Positions 1 to 9,146 of a stretch of 64,000 bases of DNA are shown here, piece after piece; within the stretch, counting starts at the first letter, position 1, and each line of letters begins with the position of its first letter. The stretch covers positions 124,001 through 188,000 of the forward strand of contig NZ_VTOM01000001.1 of NCBI RefSeq assembly GCF_009765365.1, read 5' to 3'. Position numbers and translations under genes: made by a program. The stretch comes from Antarcticirhabdus aurantiaca. Lineage in GTDB: Bacteria; Pseudomonadota; Alphaproteobacteria; Rhizobiales; Rhizobiaceae. Below the pieces are notes generated by a model that was given only the letters and a program-made list of their open reading frames with translations, was not told the origin of the DNA and ran no database searches.

Positions 1-63
1 CGGGCGACACCAACCAGTGTGATACGTTCGGCAGCACCATCTGATTGCTGCCGGAGCCGTTGC

Positions 64-624
64 ATGCCCGATGACGGATCGCTGTCCGCGGCCGGCCGCG
101 CGCCGGTCGGCCGCAACGTGATGATCATCGGGAGCCCCGGCAGCGGCAAGTCGACGCTCGCGCGCGAAATCGGGCGGCGGCTGGGGCTGCGGGTCGTTCA
201 CATCGACCAGCTCTACTGGCTGCCCGGCTGGCGAATGCGGCCGCCCGAAGAGATGCCGGCGCTCGTCGAAGCGGCGGTGGCCGAGGACGGCTGGGTCTTC
301 GAGGGCAACAATTCGCGCACGCTCCCGATCCGCGCGGCCAAGGCCGACACGCTGATCTGGCTCGACCTGCCGCGTCTCCTGTGCACGGCGCGCGTGCTGC
401 GGCGGATCGCGCGCTCCCACGGGCGGGTGCGGCCGGACATGGCGGCGGACTGCCCCGAGCGGCTCGACTGGACCTTTGTCCGCTGGACCTGGGATTTTCC
501 CCGGCACTCCCGGCCGGCGCAGGCGCGGTTCTTCGAAAGCGCGGCCATCCGCGCCAAGCATCGCCTGACGAGCCCGCGCGCGGTGGCGCAGCTCGTCGCG
601 GCGCTGCCCGGCCGAGCCGGCTGA
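64..624 (+). CDS. P-loop NTPase, adenylate kinase/FlaR-like (topology modulation type)
   Basis: About 186 residues. A Walker A motif GSPGSGKST lies close to the N-terminus, directly after the hydrophobic strand VMIIG, followed by VVHIDQLYWLPGW and WVFEGNNSRTL, the pattern of small kinase-like proteins annotated as topology modulation protein or FlaR. These are probable nucleotide or small-molecule kinases; the substrate is unknown. The ATG at 64 is chosen because it precedes the P-loop by a reasonable distance; a GTG at 118 or ATG at 121 would give a shorter protein beginning at the first strand. It converges with the OmpA-type gene, the two stop codons being adjacent. The family call is fairly safe, the function is not. 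Confidence 0.75.
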   Translation: MPDDGSLSAAGRAPVGRNVMIIGSPGSGKSTLAREIGRRLGLRVVHIDQLYWLPGWRMRPPEEMPALVEAAVAEDGWVFEGNNSRTLPIRAAKADTLIWLDLPRLLCTARVLRRIARSHGRVRPDMAADCPERLDWTFVRWTWDFPRHSRPAQARFFESAAIRAKHRLTSPRAVAQLVAALPGRAG

Positions 625-1305
625 TCAGGACGCCGGGCGCACCAGGATCTCGACGCGGCGGTTCTTCTGGCGGCCTTCGGGATCGTCGCCCCCGCTCGCC
701 GTCTCGTTCGGCGCGGCGGGCCGGCTCTCGCCGAGGCCGGTCGTTTCGATGTCGGCGGCGGAGAAGCTCTCGGCGTCGGTGAGGAAGGCCTTCACCGACT
801 CGGCCCGGCGCTCGGACAGCGCCTGATTGTAGGCGTCCGAGCCCTTCGCATCGGTGTGGCCCTCGACGAGGAAGGTCGCGGAGGGAAAGCGGCGGCGGGC
901 GTCCGCCGACAGGGCGGCGAGCGCCTCGCGCGCTTTCGGGCGGAGCGTGGCCGCGTCGAAGTCGAACAGGATGTCGGCCGAAAGCGTGTAGCGCACGCCG
1001 CCCGCTTCCTCCGTCACCGCCAGCCCCTCGGCCAGCGGTTCGGGTTCGGGCGGCGCGGGAGCAGGGGCGGACTTCGGCGCGAAGGCCTTCTCCTCGTCGG
1101 TCAGCCGCTCCGCGTTGAAGGTGACGTGCGGAGCGTTGAAGGTGATCGAGGGCCGGTTGAAGGTGATGCGCGGGGCGTTGAATGCGATGCGCGGGGCGTT
1201 GAAGTTGGCACGCTCCGGCAGCTCGCCAGGCGGCGCGTTGGTGGTGTAGGCGCCGGCGGGCGGGGCGAGGAGAAGGAGCGGCAGGAGAGCTGCGGCGCGG
1301 CGCAT
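625..1305 (-). CDS. OmpA family protein with tandem FNxPxIT repeats
   Basis: 226 residues with an N-terminal signal peptide (cleavage probably after PPAGA, residue 19), five tandem 7-residue repeats at residues 35-69, an Ala/Pro/Glu-rich linker, and a C-terminal OmpA-like peptidoglycan-binding domain from about residue 105. The domain shows [34 protein letters not shown] and [10 protein letters not shown], the canonical OmpA_C core including the NR...E motif. It probably sits in the periplasm and binds peptidoglycan; there is no beta-barrel. It lies 2 bp downstream of the secreted hypothetical gene ending at 1308, so the pair is probably one operon. The repeats are not part of any OmpA domain I know. 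Confidence 0.85.
   Translation of the reverse strand: MRRAAALLPLLLLAPPAGAYTTNAPPGELPERANFNAPRIAFNAPRITFNRPSITFNAPHVTFNAERLTDEEKAFAPKSAPAPAPPEPEPLAEGLAVTEEAGGVRYTLSADILFDFDAATLRPKAREALAALSADARRRFPSATFLVEGHTDAKGSDAYNQALSERRAESVKAFLTDAESFSAADIETTGLGESRPAAPNETASGGDDPEGRQKNRRVEILVRPAS
1099..1203 (-). repeat. Five tandem 21-bp repeats coding FNxPxIT
   Basis: Within the OmpA-type gene, residues 35-69 read [35 protein letters not shown]. Each 7-residue unit is one 21-bp DNA repeat and the units are partly degenerate. The alternating hydrophobic/polar pattern suggests beta-strand or extended structure. Confidence 0.85.
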
Positions 1306-1307
1306 GC

Positions 1308-1766
1308 TCAGTCCAGCGGCACGTCGAGGATCGGCCGGGCGGAGCCGAAGCGGACCGCCAGCGGGCCGTTGACGGTCTCGGGCGGGCTGAACCAGGCCCA
1401 GCCCTCGAAGCGCGCCTTGGCGGCGAGCGCGTTGTCCTCCGGCGCGTCGGAGCAGAGGCAGTCGTCCGCCGTGCCGATGCGGTACTCGGTCTCGTTGGCA
1501 AAATCGAGGAGGCCGATGCCGCTGAGGCCCTGGATGCCGGCAAGCCCCGCCTCGCCGAGGTCGACCGTCGCCTCGCCGGTGTTCTCCAGGACGTAGTCGA
1601 GCTGCACAAGGGGCTTGCCCGGCAGGCGCTTCAGCGAGACGACGCTGGCCTTGAGGCCCGGCGCCACCTCGACGCTTTCCGCGGCCGCAGTCTGCGCCAC
1701 CGCCGGCGCGAAAAGGCCGGCCAGGGCGAGCGATGCCGCCCCCGCGATCAGTCGCCAATGCGTCAT
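1308..1766 (-). CDS. Secreted hypothetical protein
   Basis: 152 residues from the ATG at 1766 (an in-frame ATG at 1775 adds three). The GGGGG run directly before 1775 is well spaced for 1766. A clear signal peptide ([21 protein letters not shown]) is followed by a mostly beta-rich domain. A DDCLCSD segment carries two cysteines that could form a disulfide after export. I do not recognise the family. It sits 2 bp upstream of the OmpA-type gene on the same strand and probably shares its transcript, so it may be a periplasmic partner. It is divergent from glyS. Confidence 0.7.
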   Translation of the reverse strand: MTHWRLIAGAASLALAGLFAPAVAQTAAAESVEVAPGLKASVVSLKRLPGKPLVQLDYVLENTGEATVDLGEAGLAGIQGLSGIGLLDFANETEYRIGTADDCLCSDAPEDNALAAKARFEGWAWFSPPETVNGPLAVRFGSARPILDVPLD

Positions 1767-1925
1767 TCCGCTCATCCCCCGAGATCGGATCGCGCCGGCC
1801 GGGCGCCGCGCGGGCGCGCTGACCTGACGCTACGGCAGGATTGTCTCACCTTTACGCCTCGCCGTCGAGGCCCTAGACGGTGCGCGACCCGACCCGAAGC
1901 CCGTTTGCGCCCGAGTGCTCGTCCC

Positions 1926-4241
1926 ATGCCCGATCTCCTTCTCGAACTCCGCTCCGAGGAAATTCCCGCCCGCATGCAGCGCAAGGCGGCGGGCGACCTG
2001 AAGACGCTCGTCACCGACGCGCTGATCGCCGCGGGCCTGACCTTCGAGGGCGCGCGGGAATACTGGACGCCGCGCCGCCTCACCCTCGACATCCGCGGCC
2101 TCGACGCGCGCTCGCGCGACGTCGTGGAGGAGCGCAAGGGGCCGCGGACGGACGCCAACGAGAAGGCGATCGAGGGCTTCCTGCGCGGGGCGGGCCTGTC
2201 CTCGATCTCGGAGGCGCACGTCCACAGCGATCCGAAGAAGGGCGACTTCTTCGTCGCCCACATCCGCAGAAACGGCCGGCCGGCGGAAGAGATCGTGGCG
2301 AGCGTGATGCCGGGCATCATCCGCGACTTCCCCTGGCCGAAATCGATGCGCTGGGGCGCGGCCTCGGCCGAGCCCGGCAGCCTTCGCTGGGTGCGTCCGC
2401 TCCAGTCGATCCTGTGCACCTTCGGGCCGGAAACGGCCGAGCCGGTGGTGGTCGACTTCGAGGTGGGCGGCATCCGTTCGGGCAACCGGACGGTCGGCCA
2501 CCGCTTCCACGCGCCGGCCGAGTTCGCCGTGCGCCGCTTCGCCGACTACGCCGACAAGCTGGAAAAGGCCCATGTCGTCCTCGACGCCGAGCGGCGGCGC
2601 GAGATCATCCGGCACGATGCGGAGAACCTCGCCTTCGCGCGGGGCCTCGAAGTCGTGCCGGACGACGCGCTCCTGGAGGAGGTGTCGGGCCTCGTGGAAT
2701 GGCCGGTGGCGATCATGGGCGGCTTCGACGCGGCCTTTCTCGACATCCCGCCGGAGGTCATCCGCTCCACGATCCGCGCCAACCAGAAGTGCTTCGTGAC
2801 GAGGCGACAAGGCGGCGGGAGCCTGTCCAACGACTTCATCCTCGTCTCCAACATCGAGGCCCCGGACGGGGGCGCGGAGATCGCGCGCGGCAACGGCAAG
2901 GTCGTGCGCGCGCGGCTCTCGGACGCGCTCTACTTCTGGGAAACCGACCGGCGCGACCTGCCGGACCTCGAGGGTCTGCGGGCCTCGGCCGCCGATCTCG
3001 GGCTGGATCTCTCCAAGCCGCTCGACCAGCGCATGGCCAAGCTCGACGCGCTCGGCGTCACCTTCCACGCCAAGCTCGGCACGCAGGGGCAGCGCGTGCG
3101 CCGCATCGCGGCCCTTGCCGAGGCCATCGCGCCGCTCGTCGGCGCCGATCGGGCGGAGGCGCGCCGCGCCGCGCTGCTCGCCAAGGCGGACCTGACGACG
3201 GAGGCCGTCGGCGAGTTCCCCGAGCTGCAGGGCCTGATGGGCCGCTACTACGCGACGCTGCAGGGCGAGGCGCCGGCCGTCCAGGTGGCGGTCGAGGACC
3301 ACTACAAGCCGCTCGGCCCCGGAGACCGGGTGCCGAGCGAGCCGGTGGCGATCGCGGTGGCGCTCGCCGACAAGCTCGACACGCTGGTCGGCTTCTGGTC
3401 GATCGACGAGAAGCCGACGGGCTCGAAGGATCCTTATGCGCTGCGCCGCGCCGCGCTCGGCGTCATCCGAATCATTCTCGCGGCAAGTGTTTCCATCAGT
3501 CTGAGAAGTGTTCTTCTTCGCCATATAGGCGATCTTATGCCTTATCTTATTGATCAAAGAAAATTCGATTACGACACGGAGCGCAAGTGGTTTGCCGGCA
3601 GCGGCATCGAGATCCGAATGACAATGGCGAAGGATCTACTTGCGAGATTGTTTGAAGAGCAGACCGGCGCGGTTCCGTTTGCGGTCGAAACCACCGAAGA
3701 TCTCCTCGCCTTCTTCCACGATCGCCTGAAGGTGCAGCTGCGCGACGAGGGCGCGCGGCACGACCTTCTCGACGCCGTCCTGTCGGGCGGAACCGGCGGG
3801 GCGGGGGCCAAGGACGATCTTCTCGACGTGTCGCGGCGCGTCGCCGCGCTCGGCGCCTTCCTCGACACGCCGGACGGGGCGAACTTGCTGGCCGGAACGC
3901 GCCGCGCCGCCAACATCCTCGCGGCCGAGGAGAAGAAGGGCGCCGTGGTGCCGGAGGCGGTCGATCTCCAGCTTCTGGCCGCCGCGGGCGAGCCGGCGGA
4001 AACGGCGCTCGCCGGCGCCATCGACCGGGCCGAGATGCTGCTCGACGAGGCGCTGCAGGGCCGCGACTACCCCAGGGCCATGGCCGCCCTGGCCGAGCTG
4101 CGGCCCTTCGTCGACGGCTTCTTCGAAACCGTCCTCGTCAACGCCGAGGACGAGCGGCTGCGGGCGAACCGCCTGGCGCTTCTGTCGCGCATCCGGGCGG
4201 CGACGCTGCGGGTCGCGGACTTCTCGCGAATCAGCGGCTGA
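1926..4241 (+). CDS. glyS: Glycyl-tRNA synthetase beta subunit
   Basis: 771 residues. The N-terminus [17 protein letters not shown] is the diagnostic GlyS start and fixes the ATG at 1926 against the longer upstream reading. Other conserved stretches are [53 protein letters not shown], and near the C-terminus [23 protein letters not shown]. The beta subunit is needed with GlyQ (not in this window) to charge tRNA-Gly. The segment from about 3470 to 3690 is strikingly AT-rich with codons such as TTA, AGA and TTT that are rare in the rest of the gene, yet the frame stays open. This is the variable region before the anticodon-binding part. Confidence 0.96.
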   Translation: MPDLLLELRSEEIPARMQRKAAGDLKTLVTDALIAAGLTFEGAREYWTPRRLTLDIRGLDARSRDVVEERKGPRTDANEKAIEGFLRGAGLSSISEAHVHSDPKKGDFFVAHIRRNGRPAEEIVASVMPGIIRDFPWPKSMRWGAASAEPGSLRWVRPLQSILCTFGPETAEPVVVDFEVGGIRSGNRTVGHRFHAPAEFAVRRFADYADKLEKAHVVLDAERRREIIRHDAENLAFARGLEVVPDDALLEEVSGLVEWPVAIMGGFDAAFLDIPPEVIRSTIRANQKCFVTRRQGGGSLSNDFILVSNIEAPDGGAEIARGNGKVVRARLSDALYFWETDRRDLPDLEGLRASAADLGLDLSKPLDQRMAKLDALGVTFHAKLGTQGQRVRRIAALAEAIAPLVGADRAEARRAALLAKADLTTEAVGEFPELQGLMGRYYATLQGEAPAVQVAVEDHYKPLGPGDRVPSEPVAIAVALADKLDTLVGFWSIDEKPTGSKDPYALRRAALGVIRIILAASVSISLRSVLLRHIGDLMPYLIDQRKFDYDTERKWFAGSGIEIRMTMAKDLLARLFEEQTGAVPFAVETTEDLLAFFHDRLKVQLRDEGARHDLLDAVLSGGTGGAGAKDDLLDVSRRVAALGAFLDTPDGANLLAGTRRAANILAAEEKKGAVVPEAVDLQLLAAAGEPAETALAGAIDRAEMLLDEALQGRDYPRAMAALAELRPFVDGFFETVLVNAEDERLRANRLALLSRIRAATLRVADFSRISG

Positions 4242-4257
4242 TCTCGCGGCTTCAACG

Positions 4258-4288
4258 GCGCCGCCCCTCCTGTCCAGAGGCGCGGCGC
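4258..4288 (+). terminator. Hairpin after glyS, no U-tract
   Basis: Arms 4258-4269 and 4277-4288 pair at 11 of 12 positions around a 7-nt loop, 17 bp after the glyS stop. No T-run follows, so it is a weak intrinsic terminator at best. The rest of the glyS-muramidase gap (4289-4550) holds no recognisable gene or motif. Confidence 0.35.
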
Positions 4289-4550
4289 GGCCCTCTTCAT
4301 CGCCCGTTAACCCGGATGATTAACCATCGAACGGTCGGAACCCGTTGGTGGAACAAGGGAGACTTCTTCGAAGGGTCCGTCGCCGCCTGAGCATAAACAG
4401 CGGCCTGTCACGTTTCTGTGATCGTCGTCGTCCCGAAACCTGCCCGATTGTCACCCGATAGCGTCAGTCACGCCGGGCAGGGGGAACGGGGTTTCGATCG
4501 CCCTGGCGTTCATGGACTGACAGCTGCGCCTTCGAGGGGATGCCTTGCGA

Positions 4551-6101
4551 ATGACGACGATGACCGCCGCTCTCGCGGCAGCCATGAAGCTCGCCTGTGC
4601 CATCGCGGCCGGCACCGTTCTTCTGGCGTCGGGCGCTCGCGCCGACTGGAAGGCGCCGTGGAAGGACGAGACCCGGGCGCTCGTCATCGACGCCTACGAG
4701 TTCAATCCCATCGACTGGGAGAAGATGACCGGCGACGATCGGATCGCCGGCTTCATCAACAAGGCCTCCGACGGGCTTCCGCCCGACTGGCGCTGCGGCA
4801 AGCTGACCGGCGACGACGAGAAGCTCTGCAAGAACCGCTGGTGGAAGTACGAGGTCACCAAGGAACTCTACATGACCCGCCGGGCCATGGCGAAGATGAA
4901 GGGCCTCCTGTGGGGCGCCTACCATCTCGGCCGCCCCGGAAACCCGCGCGAGCAGGCCGACCACTTCATCGACTTCGCCGAGCCCGGCCCCGACGAGCTG
5001 ATCGCGCTCGACATCGAGGACAACACCTCCGAGTGGATGAGCCTGGCCGACGCCGAGATCTTCGCCGACCAGATCAAGATCCGCACCGGGCGCTATCCCG
5101 TCCTCTACACCAACGGCTCGACGGCGCAGTTCGTGTCCGACCACGCCGAGACCTATCCGCTCCTGTCGCGCCTGCCGCTCTGGTATGCGCGCTACCGCGA
5201 CGACATCACCGGCAAGTTCCCGACTGAGACCTGGCCGAGCTACGCGCTCTGGCAGTTCTCCTCCATGCACAACTGCAACGCCCGCTCCTGTCCCTACCGG
5301 GTGCCGGGCGCCAAGACCGACATCGACGTGAACGTGTCGCCCCTGACGGTGGCGGAGCTGCGGGAGGAATGGCCGTTCCGCGAGCTTCTGCCGCGCCGTG
5401 ACGTCGCCGATCCGGGCGCGCTCATCGCGTCGGTCTCGGACGAGGCGAAGCAGGCGGTAGCCGAGGTCGTCGAGGTGGCCGAGGCGCAGGCTCCGGCTCC
5501 GGCTCCGACCGAGCCGGGCGCCAGCCTCGTCGCCGCCTACGGTCCGACCGAGGGCGAGACGCCGCGCATCGATCCGTTGGAACTCCTGACCGCCGCCGCC
5601 CACGAGAAGCCGGCACCGGCCACCGCCGAGGCGGCCAAGGTCGCCGCCCTCGATGCGCGCGATCCCATGGCCACCGGCACGGTTCGCGCCGACGACGGCG
5701 CGAGCGCCGCGGCGAAGCAGGCGACCGCCGCCTTCCACGCCATCGAGCCCGCGACCTTCGCCGAAAGCTACGCCGCCGCGCTGAAGGGCCTCGCCTTGGC
5801 CGCGACGCAGGTGCCGCTTCTCACCCGCGGCGAGGCGGCGGCCCCCGCCCATCCCCAGCGCGAAACCTCGCTGGGGCAGCGCTCGCGGCTGAGCGAGATC
5901 CTCGCCGCCAAGGGCGAGACGCTGGCCGGCCTGCAAGGACCGGCAGCGCCTGCCGACATCCTGTCGGAGGCGCGGGCAGCCTTCAGTCAATCGAGGGGAG
6001 GGCGCATTCTTCGCGCCGGCGCGCCGTCGCGCGGGACGTTGACGGCCGAGCTCGAAGCGGCCGACGCGCGCGTTTCCGACGCCTTCGCCGCCACGCGCTG
6101 A
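4551..6101 (+). CDS. Secreted GH25 family muramidase (lysozyme)
   Basis: 516 residues. A signal peptide (about residues 1-31, ending ASGARA) is followed by a GH25 domain to about residue 265. VIDAYEFNPIDW matches the DVS...IDW opening of GH25, ELIALDIEDN carries the catalytic acid strand, and YPVLYTNG, WYARY and YALWQFSS are the usual late motifs. It should cleave the MurNAc-GlcNAc bond of peptidoglycan after export. A long Ala/Pro/Glu-rich tail of about 230 residues follows, with no recognised binding domain. ATG 4551 is chosen because GAGGGG at 4534-4539 is well spaced; a TTG at 4545 is the alternative. Confidence 0.88.
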   Translation: MTTMTAALAAAMKLACAIAAGTVLLASGARADWKAPWKDETRALVIDAYEFNPIDWEKMTGDDRIAGFINKASDGLPPDWRCGKLTGDDEKLCKNRWWKYEVTKELYMTRRAMAKMKGLLWGAYHLGRPGNPREQADHFIDFAEPGPDELIALDIEDNTSEWMSLADAEIFADQIKIRTGRYPVLYTNGSTAQFVSDHAETYPLLSRLPLWYARYRDDITGKFPTETWPSYALWQFSSMHNCNARSCPYRVPGAKTDIDVNVSPLTVAELREEWPFRELLPRRDVADPGALIASVSDEAKQAVAEVVEVAEAQAPAPAPTEPGASLVAAYGPTEGETPRIDPLELLTAAAHEKPAPATAEAAKVAALDARDPMATGTVRADDGASAAAKQATAAFHAIEPATFAESYAAALKGLALAATQVPLLTRGEAAAPAHPQRETSLGQRSRLSEILAAKGETLAGLQGPAAPADILSEARAAFSQSRGGRILRAGAPSRGTLTAELEAADARVSDAFAATR

Positions 6102-6230
6102 TCCGCGCTTCTCATCCCGCACGTCCCATCCGGCGCCGCTTCCGACAGGAGGCGGCGCTTCGCTTTCGGGGCTCCGCGGGAGCTCCGAGATCAGCTTCGG
6201 ACGGAATGGTAAAAATTCTCCGAAGATCGC

Positions 6231-6255
6231 GGAACCTTTTCCGCGGCCCGCGGTT
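6231..6255 (+). promoter_or_regulatory. EcfG (general stress response) type promoter
   Basis: GGAAC at 6231-6235, a 16-bp spacer, then GGTT at 6252-6255, closely matching the alphaproteobacterial sigma-EcfG consensus GGAAC-N16/17-CGTT (first base of the -10 differs). The expected start of transcription is about 6262, which would give a transcript of about 200 nt ending at the strong terminator at 6420-6460. No convincing ORF lies in that transcript. Confidence 0.5.
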
Positions 6256-6261
6256 CATCGT

Positions 6262-6460
6262 GCAGACTTCCGTATGCGACGCCGATGCCGGCATCCCCCG
6301 GAAGGGACAAACGGACGAGCCGCACGTTCCCCCGACGCGCGCCTCATTCGCCCTTTCCAGCCGGCGACCCCTGCGGCCTCGCGATCGAAGACGTCGTCCG
6401 GTACCCCTCCGGATGCTTCAAGGGCAGCGGTCGACCCCCCTCGGACCGCTGCCCTTTTTA
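6262..6460 (+). ncRNA. Candidate stress-controlled small RNA
   Basis: This 388-bp gene-free interval is bracketed by an EcfG-like promoter and a near-perfect Rho-independent terminator and has no plausible coding frame. The 3' part folds into at least two stem-loops with C-rich loops: TCCGG-TACCCCT-CCGGA at about 6397-6413, and the terminator itself, whose loop is a C6 run. C-rich loops of this kind can pair with Shine-Dalgarno sequences, as in the alpha-r14 and related small RNAs of rhizobia. I do not recognise a named family. The 5' end is inferred only from the promoter. Confidence 0.42.
6420..6460 (+). terminator. Strong Rho-independent terminator
   Basis: The arm AAGGGCAGCGGTC (6420-6432) pairs perfectly over 13 bp with GACCGCTGCCCTT (6444-6456), with an 11-nt loop, followed by a T-run at 6455-6459. 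It lies upstream of the tsaC start, so it ends a separate transcript and isolates tsaC. Confidence 0.9.
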
Positions 6461-6489
6461 TTTGTCCCGACTTCTGCGATGCCGGTCCG

Positions 6490-7464
6490 GTGACGACGAC
6501 CACCATCCTCCTGTCGCCCGACGATCCCGCATCGATCGGGCGCGCCGCCGACCTCCTCGACGCGGGCGCCCTCGTGGCGCTGCCGACCGAAACCGTCTAC
6601 GGCCTCGCCGCCGACGCGGCGCGCGGCGAGGCCGTTGCCGCCGTGTTCGAGGCCAAGGGCCGCCCGCGCTTCAATCCCCTGATCGTCCATGTCAGCGACC
6701 TCGCCATGGCGCGGCGAGACGTTCATCTCGACGCGGCGACCGAGCGGCTCGCCGCCCGCTTCTGGCCGGGGCCCTTGACGCTGGTCTTGCCGAAGGCGGC
6801 GGGCTCGGCCGTTCATCCGCTCGCCTCCGGCGGGCTCGACACGCTGGCGCTGCGCATGCCGCGCGGGGCCATGGCCGACGTGATCGCTCGGCTCGGCCGG
6901 CCGGTCGTCGCCCCGAGCGCCAATCCTTCGGGGCGCATCAGCCCGACCGCCGCGAGCGACGTGATGCGCGGGCTTTCCGGCCGGATCGCGGCCGTTCTCG
7001 ACGGCGGGCGGGCGCCGCACGGCCTCGAATCGACGGTGGTGAAGCCTTTGCCCGACCGGCTCGTGCTCCTGCGCCCCGGTCCGATCGACCGGGAGGCGCT
7101 GGCGGACGCCGCCGGCCTGCCGGTGGTCGATCCCGAGGCGGGAAGCGGCATCGAATCGCCGGGCCAGCTCCTGTCGCACTACGCGCCGCAGGGGCGCGTG
7201 CGGCTGGACGCACGGCGCGTCGAGCCGGGCGAGGCGCTGATCGGCTTCGGGCCAGAGGGTGCGGCGAACCGGGCCGAGGCGCTGGACTTCGTCAACCTCA
7301 GCCCGTCGGGCGATCTCGTGGAAGCCGCGGCGAACCTCTTCGCCGCGCTCCACCGTTTCGACCGGCCGGACATCGAGGCGATCGCCGTCGAGCCGATCCC
7401 CGCGACCGGGCTCGGCGAGGCGATCGCCGACCGCCTGCGACGCGCCGCCGCGCCGCGCGGCTGA
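6490..7464 (+). CDS. tsaC: L-threonylcarbamoyladenylate synthase, Sua5 type
   Basis: 324 residues from the GTG at 6490, the first start after the terminator. A YrdC domain (about residues 1-200) shows ALPTETVYGLAADA, KGRPRFNPLIVHV, FWPGPLTLVL, RMPRG and PSANPSGRISPT. A C-terminal Sua5 extension (about 215-324) begins after SPGQLLSHYAPQ. It makes threonylcarbamoyl-AMP from Thr, bicarbonate and ATP, the first step of t6A formation at A37 of ANN-reading tRNAs. The two-domain length (versus about 190 for TsaC proper) makes this the Sua5 subtype. The ribosome binding site is weak. Confidence 0.93.
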   Translation: MTTTTILLSPDDPASIGRAADLLDAGALVALPTETVYGLAADAARGEAVAAVFEAKGRPRFNPLIVHVSDLAMARRDVHLDAATERLAARFWPGPLTLVLPKAAGSAVHPLASGGLDTLALRMPRGAMADVIARLGRPVVAPSANPSGRISPTAASDVMRGLSGRIAAVLDGGRAPHGLESTVVKPLPDRLVLLRPGPIDREALADAAGLPVVDPEAGSGIESPGQLLSHYAPQGRVRLDARRVEPGEALIGFGPEGAANRAEALDFVNLSPSGDLVEAAANLFAALHRFDRPDIEAIAVEPIPATGLGEAIADRLRRAAAPRG

Positions 7465-7515
7465 CGCGCCGGACGCCCGGTGGCGGCGGGCCGCGAGGCG
7501 GAGTACAGGGGACGC

Positions 7516-8967
7516 ATGATCCCGACCGCTTCTTCTTCCGCCGCCGACGCCCTGCCGCCGATCTCCGACGAGCTCCTGGCGCGCTTTTCCGCCATCACGG
7601 GACCGGCCAACGCGCTGAGCGCGCCGGACCTCCTCGCCCCCTTCCTGTCCGAGCCGCGCGATCTCTGGCCGGGCCGCACGCGCCTCGTCCTTCGGCCCGG
7701 CAGCGTCGAGGAGATCTCCGCCATCCTGGCGCTCGCCAACGAAACGAAGACCCCCGTCGTGCCGCAGGGCGGCAATACGGGGCTCGTCGGCGGGCAGCAG
7801 CCGCGCTCGGAGGGCGAGATCGTCCTGTCGCTGGCGCGGCTCAACTGCGTGCGCGAGGTCGACGCGGTCGGACGCACGCTGACCGTCGAGGCGGGCGTCG
7901 TTTTGGCCGAGGCGCAGCGCCTCGCCGAGGAGGCGGGACTGTTCTTTCCCTTGTCGCTGGGCTCGGAGGGCACCTGCCAGATCGGCGGCAACCTGTCCTC
8001 CAACGCCGGCGGCACGGGCGTTCTGGCCTACGGCAACGCGCGCGAGCTCTGCCTCGGTGTCGAGGCGGTGCTGCCGTCCGGCGAGGTGCTGCACGGGCTG
8101 CGCCGCTTGAAGAAGGACAATCGCGGCTACGACATGCGCGACCTCCTGATCGGCTCGGAGGGCACGCTCGGCGTCATCACCGCGGCTGTGCTGAAGCTCT
8201 TTCCCAAGCCCGCGGGGCGCGCCGTCGCCTATGTCGGCCTCGCCTCGCCGGAAGCGGCGCTCGACCTTCTCGGCGTGTCGGAGCGGCTCGGCGGCGGGCG
8301 GCTCACTGCCTTCGAGCTGATCGCGGCGCAGGGCATGGAGTTCACGCTGCGCCACACGCCGGGCGCCCGCGATCCGCTGGGCCAGCGGCACGCCTGGTAC
8401 GTCCTGATGGAGATCGCGTCGCAGACCTCGGAAGCGGACGCGAGCGAGACCCTGGAGGCGATCCTGGGAGAAGCCTTCGAGGCGGGCATCGTCGAGGACG
8501 CGGCGATCGCGCAGTCGCTCGGGCAGGCCAAGGACTTCTGGCACATGCGCGAGAACCTGTCCTGGGCGCAGAAGCCGGAAGGCGGCTCGATCAAGCACGA
8601 CGTGTCCGTGCCCGTCGCGCGCGTGCCGCGCTTCCTCGCCGAGGCGGGGAAGGCGGTGACGGCGGCCATTCCGGGCGTGCGGATCGTCGCCTTCGGGCAC
8701 CTCGGCGACGGCAACATCCACTACAACCTGTCCCAGCCGGTCGGGGCGGACAAGGCGGCCTTCCTGGACCGCTGGTATGAGATCAACGGGATCGTCCACG
8801 CGATCGTCGCCGAGCTCGACGGCTCCTTCTCGGCCGAGCACGGCATCGGGCAGTTGAAGCGCGAGGAGCTCGCCCGCACCAAGCCGGCGGTCGAGATGAA
8901 CCTGATGCGCGCCATCAAGGGCGTCTTCGATCCAAACAACATCTTAAACCCGGGAAAGCTGATTTAG
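7516..8967 (+). CDS. FAD-binding D-2-hydroxyacid dehydrogenase (D-2-hydroxyglutarate dehydrogenase-like)
   Basis: 483 residues. An N-terminal FAD_binding_4 domain has VVPQGGNTGLVGGQQPR, GSEGTCQIGGNLSSNAGG and RGYDMRDLLIGSEGTLGVIT; the C-terminal FAD-oxidase_C domain ends SAEHGIGQLKREEL...KGVFDPNNILNPGK. This is the GlcD/D2HGDH/D-lactate dehydrogenase family. The size and the neighbouring DUF6101 gene are as usual for the rhizobial D-2-hydroxyglutarate dehydrogenase-like member. Substrate is inferred; D-lactate or glycolate cannot be excluded. The start at 7516 has AGGGGA just upstream. Confidence 0.87.
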   Translation: MIPTASSSAADALPPISDELLARFSAITGPANALSAPDLLAPFLSEPRDLWPGRTRLVLRPGSVEEISAILALANETKTPVVPQGGNTGLVGGQQPRSEGEIVLSLARLNCVREVDAVGRTLTVEAGVVLAEAQRLAEEAGLFFPLSLGSEGTCQIGGNLSSNAGGTGVLAYGNARELCLGVEAVLPSGEVLHGLRRLKKDNRGYDMRDLLIGSEGTLGVITAAVLKLFPKPAGRAVAYVGLASPEAALDLLGVSERLGGGRLTAFELIAAQGMEFTLRHTPGARDPLGQRHAWYVLMEIASQTSEADASETLEAILGEAFEAGIVEDAAIAQSLGQAKDFWHMRENLSWAQKPEGGSIKHDVSVPVARVPRFLAEAGKAVTAAIPGVRIVAFGHLGDGNIHYNLSQPVGADKAAFLDRWYEINGIVHAIVAELDGSFSAEHGIGQLKREELARTKPAVEMNLMRAIKGVFDPNNILNPGKLI

Positions 8968-9146
8968 ACGAAGTTTAGTTTTTAGATCTGCTAACCCTTC
9001 CGGGAGTGACGATCAGTTTACCGACTTTCTTAGGCCGGGAATAAACGCCGCCTCGCTAGAACTGAAGCATCGAAGGCCGGGAAAACATCGGCCGCGCGGG
9101 AAGCCGGAACACCGGCTCTCGGGAGAGGCAACAAAGGCGTCGAACA

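Noticed and set aside
3470-3690. Suspected frameshift or insertion breaking glyS
   Set aside because: The frame is open throughout and conserved GlyS motifs continue on both sides, so the gene is treated as intact.
4307-4323. TTAA-N9-TTAA resembling a CtrA site
   Set aside because: CtrA needs a 7-bp spacer (TTAA-N7-TTAA); here it is 9, and no suitable gene start is near.
6206-6493. 95-codon plus-strand ORF in the muramidase-tsaC gap
   Set aside because: It runs through the terminator, is Arg/Pro-rich as random high-GC frames are, and has no ribosome binding site.
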